A stretch of 10,194 nt of DNA, taken from contig JAUXXN010000321.1 of the NCBI GenBank assembly GCA_030684755.1, positions 1 through 10,194 on the forward strand, in the 5' to 3' direction. The stretch comes from Hydrogenophaga sp. (GTDB lineage Bacteria > Pseudomonadota > Gammaproteobacteria > Burkholderiales > Burkholderiaceae_C). The notes beneath the pieces are model-generated. The model was not told where the DNA came from, did no database searches, and saw only the letters and a program-made list of their open reading frames with translations. The translations under genes were made by a program, and so were the position numbers. Positions 6,212 to 10,194 of the stretch are shown here, piece after piece; position 1 is the stretch's first letter, and each line of letters opens with the position of its first letter.

Positions 6212-7534
6212 TCAGTAACGGTGCCCGGTGATGAACAAAACCGCGCGCATGGTGACAAAGGCCACACGGTCCAGCATGCGCTGGTACCACGGACGCTGAC
6301 TCAGGATGTGGGCATGCAGTTGGTACCCGCTTTGAGTCACCAGGTCGTCTAGGCAACCGTGCAGCAGCGCTGCAAAACGGCGGTCGGTGGTCATGACGTT
6401 GGCCTCACGCGCCAGCAGCATCGACAAAGGGTCTAGGTTGGTGGAACCCACCGTGGCCCAGCGGTGGTCCAGCACCGCCACCTTGGCGTGCAGCGCACTG
6501 GGTGCGTACTCATGGATTTCGATGCCCGCATTCAGCAAGGTTTGGTACACCGGGCGTGCCGCGCGGTACTGGAAAAAATGCTCGTACTTGCCCTGCAACA
6601 GCAAACGCACCCGCACACCGCGCCCCACCGCCAGCGTGAGCGCCCGCCGCAGCTTGCGTCCGGGAATGAAGTAGGCGTTGGCGATCACGATGTCGTGCCG
6701 GGCCTCGCCAATGGCTTTCAGATACGCCCGCTCAATGTCGTGGCGGTGGCTCACGTTGTCGCGCAACAGCAAAGCAGCGCGTGCTCCGTCCACACCCAAG
6801 GGGGCCGGCCCGGTTTCATCGGCATCCCAGGGCGCAGCGCCTGGGAAATCCAAACCTGTGCGAGCCTCGAAGGAAGCCAACAAGCGTGAAAAATCACCCA
6901 CCGGTCGGGTGGCGCGCAAGGCCTGCCAAGCAGCACCAAATTCGCGCTGGCGCGCCTTGCGCACCGCCTGCAAACGCCACCACAACTGGTCCATGGTGTC
7001 CACCATGTCGTCCACCAGCGGCCCCGCCACGCGCAACGAAAAGTCCAGCCGGGGCGCGAGCAAGCGGCCCAGCGCCACATCGTCTTGGTCGTCAATGAGG
7101 TTGATGCCGCCGCAAAACCCCACCGTGCCGTCTACCACGCACAGCTTGCGGTGCAAACGCCGCCAGCGGCTGGGCAACAGCAGCCCCAGACGACCCAACG
7201 GCGCGTACACCCGCCAGCGCACGCCCGCTGCGGCAAAACGCTGCTCCCACTCGGCTGGCATGCTCGGCGTGCCTACCCCGTCGATCACCAGCCGCACCAC
7301 CACGCCGCGCAGTGCCGCACGCTCCAACGCCTCAGCCACGCTCAGCGCCGAACCGGCGAACTCAAAAATATAGGTTTCCAGATGCACCACCGAACGCGCC
7401 GCGTCCATGGCCTCCACCAAAGCAGGGAACAGCGCTGCGCCGTTTTGCAGCAAGACCAACTGGTGTCCGCCCTTCATGGCGCCAGCGCCCCGCCGCCGGG
7501 GCCTGTCGGGCTGCTGCTGGACGCCTTCGCTCAC
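6212..7534 (-). CDS. clsB: Cardiolipin synthase ClsB-type phospholipase D family protein
   Basis: Membrane-associated enzyme of the phospholipase D superfamily that makes cardiolipin by phosphatidyl transfer. Two HKD motifs are intact: His128/Lys130/Asp135 in HRKLCVVD followed by GFCGGINL, and His349/Lys351/Asp356 in HAKVAVLD followed by GSTNLD. The length of 440 residues compares with about 413 for E. coli ClsB. There is no N-terminal pair of membrane helices as in ClsA, which supports the ClsB subtype. The C-terminus (about 420-440) is weakly hydrophobic. Start: GTG 7534 overlaps the stop of the upstream EEP gene as GTGA, with GGAG just upstream; an internal ATG at 7477 would drop 19 Arg/Gln-rich residues. 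The overlap implies translational coupling, and the pair recalls E. coli ybhP-clsB. Confidence 0.9.
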   Translation of the reverse strand: MSEGVQQQPDRPRRRGAGAMKGGHQLVLLQNGAALFPALVEAMDAARSVVHLETYIFEFAGSALSVAEALERAALRGVVVRLVIDGVGTPSMPAEWEQRFAAAGVRWRVYAPLGRLGLLLPSRWRRLHRKLCVVDGTVGFCGGINLIDDQDDVALGRLLAPRLDFSLRVAGPLVDDMVDTMDQLWWRLQAVRKARQREFGAAWQALRATRPVGDFSRLLASFEARTGLDFPGAAPWDADETGPAPLGVDGARAALLLRDNVSHRHDIERAYLKAIGEARHDIVIANAYFIPGRKLRRALTLAVGRGVRVRLLLQGKYEHFFQYRAARPVYQTLLNAGIEIHEYAPSALHAKVAVLDHRWATVGSTNLDPLSMLLAREANVMTTDRRFAALLHGCLDDLVTQSGYQLHAHILSQRPWYQRMLDRVAFVTMRAVLFITGHRY

Positions 7535-8259
7535 AACTCCAGCTCGGCGATGAGCGGCAAATGGTCCGACATGCGCGTCCAGGCGCGCCCGTGGGGCACA
7601 TGGGCCGACACGGGTTTGAGCCCCCTCACAAAAATGCGGTCCAGGTGCAACAGCGGCAAACGCGATGGAAAAGTAGGCAAGCGAATGCCGTCAAAGGTGC
7701 GCAAGTCCAGAGCAGCCATGGGCTTGAGCAACTGCGCACCCCAGTCGTTGAAATCACCAGCCACAATCAACGGCGCATCGGCTGGTAACTCGGTGGCAAT
7801 GTACTGACCCAGGCGCTGCACCTGCCGTTCGCGTCCGGCATGGATCAGCCCCAGGTGCACCACCACCACATGCACAGACACCCCCTCCACCAGCAGCTGC
7901 ACATGCAGCAGCCCGCGCTGCTCAAACCGATGGTCGGACACATCAGAATGTTTGCTGCCCAGCACCGGCCAGCGCGACAGGAGCGCGTTGCCATGCTCGC
8001 CATGGCGCGTCACCGCGTTGGTGCGGTAAACCGCCTCGTAGCCGTCGGGCGTGAGGTAATTCGCTTGGTCCAGATCGGGCCAGCGGGTGAACTGCTTTTC
8101 CAGCTTGCGGTTGTGACTTCGCACCTCTTGCAGGCACACAATGTCGGCGTCAAATTGCTCCACCGCATGGGCCAAGTTGTGGATTTCCAGCCGACGCGCA
8201 GGGCCCAGGCCTTGCACGCCTTTGTGGATGTTGTAGGTAGCGACACGAACGATGCTCAT
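7531..8259 (-). CDS. Endonuclease/exonuclease/phosphatase (EEP) family protein, YbhP-like
   Basis: Metal-dependent phosphoesterase of the EEP superfamily, 242 residues. Conserved positions are visible in order: Asn10 (TYNIHKG), Glu45 (CLQEVR), His135 (VVHLGL), Asp169 and Asn171 (GDFND), Asp207 (LDRIF), and Ser231-Asp232-His233 (SDHLPL). There is no signal peptide. ATG 8259 gives the typical start MSIVRVATYN; a TTG at 8265 would add only two residues. It overlaps clsB by four bases, as expected for a coupled pair. The E. coli counterpart YbhP has no firmly known substrate; the linkage to cardiolipin synthase suggests a lipid head-group or phosphodiester role, which is inference. The gap to the upstream nudB stop is 44 nt, so it may share that transcript. 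Confidence 0.9.
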   Translation of the reverse strand: MSIVRVATYNIHKGVQGLGPARRLEIHNLAHAVEQFDADIVCLQEVRSHNRKLEKQFTRWPDLDQANYLTPDGYEAVYRTNAVTRHGEHGNALLSRWPVLGSKHSDVSDHRFEQRGLLHVQLLVEGVSVHVVVVHLGLIHAGRERQVQRLGQYIATELPADAPLIVAGDFNDWGAQLLKPMAALDLRTFDGIRLPTFPSRLPLLHLDRIFVRGLKPVSAHVPHGRAWTRMSDHLPLIAELEL

Positions 8260-8303
8260 GCGCAAATCATGCCACCAAAGGTGACGGTCTACCGGACGGC
8301 CAT

Positions 8304-8762
8304 TCAGAGCAATCGCCGGTGCGGCAGTTGCAGAACAGCCTCAGCATTGGACGGCGAAAAACACCGCTCAGCCGCCTCTGCCCAAGGCAACCAAACCTGC
8401 GCCCGGTGTTCGCGTGGGCTCAAACTGACGGGCAGCGGCTGCGGAATGCACAACCCAAACAGCCGCTCGGTGTTGCGGGTCACACCGGGTGCGTAGCGGT
8501 GGCGCCAGTGCGGGTAAATTTCGTACACATTTTCCAGACCCCAGTCGGTCAACACATGGCCTGGTGCGCGGGTGTCAAGCCCAGTTTCCTCGAACACCTC
8601 GCGCGCGGCGGTGGTTGCAAACGCCTCATCCTCGGTATCTTTAGAACCTGTTACGGATTGCCAGAAACCCGGGGCATCGGCCCGCTCGATCAGCAGCACC
8701 TCCAGCGCCGGGGTGTGGATGACCACCAGCACCGATTGCGGAATTTTGAAACTGGGGGTCAT
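8304..8762 (-). CDS. nudB: Dihydroneopterin triphosphate diphosphatase (Nudix)
   Basis: Cytoplasmic Nudix hydrolase removing pyrophosphate from dihydroneopterin triphosphate, the step after FolE in folate synthesis. The protein has 152 residues from ATG 8762, close to E. coli NudB (about 150). The Nudix box covers 39-62 with Glu46, Arg54-Glu55, Glu58-Glu59 and Gly61. The glycine is one residue further from the first Glu than in the textbook box (GX6E). NudB-specific stretches shared with E. coli are FWQSVTGS (33-40) and RHRYAPGVTRNTE (87-99), which set it apart from other Nudix families. The frame stays open upstream to 8942, but that region belongs to the yqjK-like gene. The ATG overlaps, as ATGA, the stop of a 19-codon open frame. 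The family call is strong. Confidence 0.95.
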   Translation of the reverse strand: MTPSFKIPQSVLVVIHTPALEVLLIERADAPGFWQSVTGSKDTEDEAFATTAAREVFEETGLDTRAPGHVLTDWGLENVYEIYPHWRHRYAPGVTRNTERLFGLCIPQPLPVSLSPREHRAQVWLPWAEAAERCFSPSNAEAVLQLPHRRLL

Positions 8763-8818
8763 TCGTCGGAGAAGGAATCGGCGTCGATGCGCTTGAGCTG
8801 GTAGGTGGCGACAATCAA
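8759..8818 (-). other. Possible coupled micro-ORF between yqjK-like gene and nudB (19 codons)
   Basis: The frame MIVATYQLKRIDADSFSDE begins at a TTG overlapping the yqjK-like stop as TTGA and ends at a TGA overlapping the nudB start as ATGA. AGG lies about five bases upstream of the TTG. It may be a coupling peptide, the displaced C-terminus of the yqjK-like protein (see finding), or chance. The family is not recognised. Confidence 0.25.
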
Positions 8819-9123
8819 AAAAACCTGGCCTCAGCCTGTCGACCCGCGCGCTGCCGTTGTAGCCACTGCCATCCCGACCAGGCCCGCCAGGCCCAGTGCA
8901 GCGCCCGACGCGGACGCCAGAGCGCCAGCCCGAACACACCACCCATCACTGGTAAGGGGTTTGTCTGCAACCAGCGCCACGCGGTTTGTAAGCGATCCAC
9001 CCACGACAGGACCGAATGCAGTGCGACGGCCTGGTTTGCGGCCTGCTGTCGCAGTTGCCCAGAACGCACCACAAGCTGTTGGCGCCGCTGTGCCAGTTCG
9101 GCGCCGCGTTGGTTCAGACTCAT
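8815..9123 (-). CDS. YqjK-like small membrane-associated protein
   Basis: A 102-residue protein of the kind found third in yqjD-yqjE-yqjK clusters (E. coli YqjK has 99 residues). Residues 5-35 are Gln/Arg/Ala-rich and likely a coiled coil (LAQRRQQLVVRSGQLRQQ). A short hydrophobic stretch at about 57-68 (PVMGGVFGLALW) is followed by an Arg/Trp-rich amphipathic segment. No enzyme motif is seen. ATG 9123 overlaps the yqjE-like stop as ATGA, showing translational coupling and fixing the start. The gene ends in RFF followed by TGA, right on a T7 run. The family call rests mainly on position and composition, so it is moderate. Confidence 0.75.
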   Translation of the reverse strand: MSLNQRGAELAQRRQQLVVRSGQLRQQAANQAVALHSVLSWVDRLQTAWRWLQTNPLPVMGGVFGLALWRPRRALHWAWRAWSGWQWLQRQRAGRQAEARFF

Positions 9124-9491
9124 GGCCGAAGCGCCTCCAGATCGCGTTTGATTTCGTCAACGCTGGCCGAAAACAGGCGCGACTGGCTCAGTAAGCGCTG
9201 GCGGGCTTGGTAGGCCGCCAAAGCCCCCAACGCCAAAAACAGCACAGCGAACACCGCCAAGGGCAGCAGGCGGTGGCTGTCCCACAGGGCCACGGTGATC
9301 AGCATGGCCAAAAAGCACAGGCCAAGACCAAGCAACGTGACCGCCATGGCGCCGTAGACCAGCAGGGCACCGATCCGCAGAACCTCTTCTTGAGCTTCCA
9401 CACTGAGCAGTTCCAAGCGAACCTGAAACAGCTCCAGCACGGTGGCGGCCAGCCCTCTGACGGACGATGAGAAACGTTGCGGCGAGGCCAT
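9120..9491 (-). CDS. YqjE-like phage-holin-family (DUF1469) membrane protein
   Basis: A 123-residue inner-membrane protein. The amphipathic N-terminus (LELFQVRLELLSVEAQEEVLR, split by hydrophobic positions near 17-40) is typical of the family. Two strong membrane helices follow at about 42-70 and 74-95. The C-terminal segment (residues 96-123) is charged. The name holin family refers to a profile (Phage_holin_3_6); in chromosomal yqj clusters there is no evidence of lysis activity. ATG 9491 follows the DUF883 gene by 14 nt, and the stop overlaps the next gene by four bases. The exact role is unknown; YqjD-E-K proteins are linked to stationary-phase envelope physiology in E. coli. Confidence 0.85.
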   Translation of the reverse strand: MASPQRFSSSVRGLAATVLELFQVRLELLSVEAQEEVLRIGALLVYGAMAVTLLGLGLCFLAMLITVALWDSHRLLPLAVFAVLFLALGALAAYQARQRLLSQSRLFSASVDEIKRDLEALRP

Positions 9492-9505
9492 GGCTGCCGC
9501 GCTGG

Positions 9506-9826
9506 TCAGCGGCGACCGATCAGCAAACCGATGACCAGGCCAACGCCCGCAGCCGTTCCAATAGCGCGCCAGGGGTGCTCATGCACATAGTCGTCGGTGG
9601 CTCGGGCCACTTCTTTGGTCTTTTCTTTGACGCTAATTTCCACGTCCACCAGCTTGTGGCGGGCGTTGCGCAGGTTTTCGGAGATGCGCTCGCGCAACTC
9701 AACCACCTTGCCCTCGGTCTGGTGGGCGGTGGCCTGCATCAGCTCTTCGGCGTCGGCAATGACCTTTTGCAGATCGCTGACCAATCGTTCTTTGGTGGCT
9801 TGGGTGTCTGTATCGACGCTGTTCAT
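9506..9826 (-). CDS. DUF883 (ElaB/YqjD-like) membrane-anchored protein
   Basis: A 106-residue tail-anchored protein. The first 80 residues are a highly charged helix (ATKERLVSDLQKVIADAEEL and RERISENLRNARHKL). The sequence DDYVHEHPWRAIG is the family signature just before the anchor. The C-terminal helix at about 87-104 is glycine-rich (GTAAGVGLVIGLLIG) and ends in two Arg residues. E. coli YqjD and ElaB of this family anchor to the inner membrane and bind ribosomes in stationary phase; the same role here is inference. It is the first gene of the coupled yqjD-E-K-like set, 78 nt after aspS. Confidence 0.9.
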   Translation of the reverse strand: MNSVDTDTQATKERLVSDLQKVIADAEELMQATAHQTEGKVVELRERISENLRNARHKLVDVEISVKEKTKEVARATDDYVHEHPWRAIGTAAGVGLVIGLLIGRR

Positions 9827-9832
9827 GCAGGG

Positions 9833-9837
9833 CTCCT
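9833..9837 (-). promoter_or_regulatory. Ribosome binding site AGGAG of the DUF883 gene
   Basis: AGGAG lies 6 nt upstream of ATG 9826. It is the strongest Shine-Dalgarno I see in the window and fixes this start. It suggests high translation of the first gene in the yqj-like set. Confidence 0.7.
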
Positions 9838-9904
9838 ATTCAGGTTTCAGGGTTTATGAAGGTGGAAGAGACTCTGGGTGAGACCAGCATGCAGAGCGAA
9901 AGTT

Positions 9905-10194
9905 TCAGGGCGTTTTGGTCAGGTCCAAGTTGCGCAACTTGATATGCAGCTCGCGCAGCTGTTTTTCATCCACCAGGCTAGGCGCTTGCGTCAGCAGACA
10001 CTGGGCGCGCTGGGTCTTGGGGAAGGCGATCACGTCGCGGATCGAGTCGGCGCCGGTCATGAGCGTGACGATGCGGTCCAGGCCGAAAGCCAGGCCACCG
10101 TGCGGCGGGGCGCCGTATTGCAGTGCGTCGAGCAAGAAGCCGAACTTGACTTGCGCTTCTTCGGGTGTGATTTTGAGCGCGTCGAACACCTTTT
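9905..10194 (-). CDS. aspS: Aspartyl-tRNA synthetase, C-terminal part only
   Basis: The last ~96 codons of the class II aspartate-tRNA ligase; the rest lies beyond the right edge. Class II motif 3 is visible in [13 protein letters not shown] with its ATP-binding Arg. The surrounding sequence [17 protein letters not shown] and [13 protein letters not shown] is shared almost word for word with E. coli AspS. The final stretch ([17 protein letters not shown]) is the usual short tail. The frame is open to the window edge, so the GTG at 10189 is an internal Val, not a start. Whether it is the discriminating (AspRS) or non-discriminating (AspRS/AsnRS) form cannot be seen from this part. Confidence 0.95.
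   Translation of the reverse strand, partial: KVFDALKITPEEAQVKFGFLLDALQYGAPPHGGLAFGLDRIVTLMTGADSIRDVIAFPKTQRAQCLLTQAPSLVDEKQLRELHIKLRNLDLTKTP

Noticed and set aside
6096..6356. Extended N-terminus of the folE frame
   Set aside because: The extra residues overlap clsB coding sequence, are Arg/Pro/His-rich and have no counterpart in FolE proteins.
7085..7807. 240-codon + strand frame over the clsB/EEP junction
   Set aside because: It crosses two real coupled genes on the other strand and has no recognisable domain.
9120..9491. Holin-family gene as evidence of a prophage
   Set aside because: The gene sits in a chromosomal yqjD-E-K-type cluster beside aspS with no other phage gene in view.

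Overview
The window looks like ordinary chromosome from a GC-rich betaproteobacterium, most likely order Burkholderiales and probably Comamonadaceae. This rests on recall of protein families: the S41 protease, the FolE with a CSHHFC zinc motif, NudB, the DUF883/YqjE/YqjK cluster beside aspS, and the stand-alone BLUF protein all read like Rhodoferax/Limnohabitans/Polaromonas-type proteins. No search was possible. I see no rRNA, tRNA, insertion sequence, phage gene, CRISPR array or other mobile signature.

Layout. Bases 1-2207 are on the + strand: the 3' part of an exported S41 (CtpA-type) C-terminal processing protease, cut by the window's left edge, followed 5 nt later by a MoeB/ThiF-type adenylyltransferase. 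From 2232 to the right edge every gene is on the - strand and meets the first pair convergently. Read from right to left in transcription order: the C-terminal end of aspS (cut by the right edge); a three-gene inner-membrane cluster (DUF883/YqjD-like, YqjE-like, YqjK-like); nudB; an endonuclease/exonuclease/phosphatase (EEP) family gene overlapping clsB by 4 nt; folE; a short BLUF blue-light sensor; a DUF429 protein; a two-helix small membrane protein; a YitT-family membrane protein; and an exported thermonuclease.

How the genes relate. FolE and NudB catalyse the first two dedicated steps of bacterial tetrahydrofolate synthesis, GTP to dihydroneopterin triphosphate to the monophosphate. They sit about 2.2 kb apart in the same direction. 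The EEP gene and clsB recall the E. coli ybhP-clsB pair and should act on membrane lipid. The yqj-like genes are coupled (14-nt gap, then an ATGA overlap) and encode envelope-associated proteins. The BLUF protein lies 59 nt behind folE and has every flavin-pocket residue expected of a working photoreceptor.

Coding density is high and no gene-free stretch exceeds 300 bases. The largest is 3511-3685 (175 nt, between the small membrane protein and the YitT gene), where I see only a T6 run on the - strand and no convincing hairpin. I do not see a previously undescribed multi-gene system. The points most worth checking are the BLUF-folE linkage, the repeat-containing leader of folE, and a coupled 19-codon frame between yqjK and nudB.
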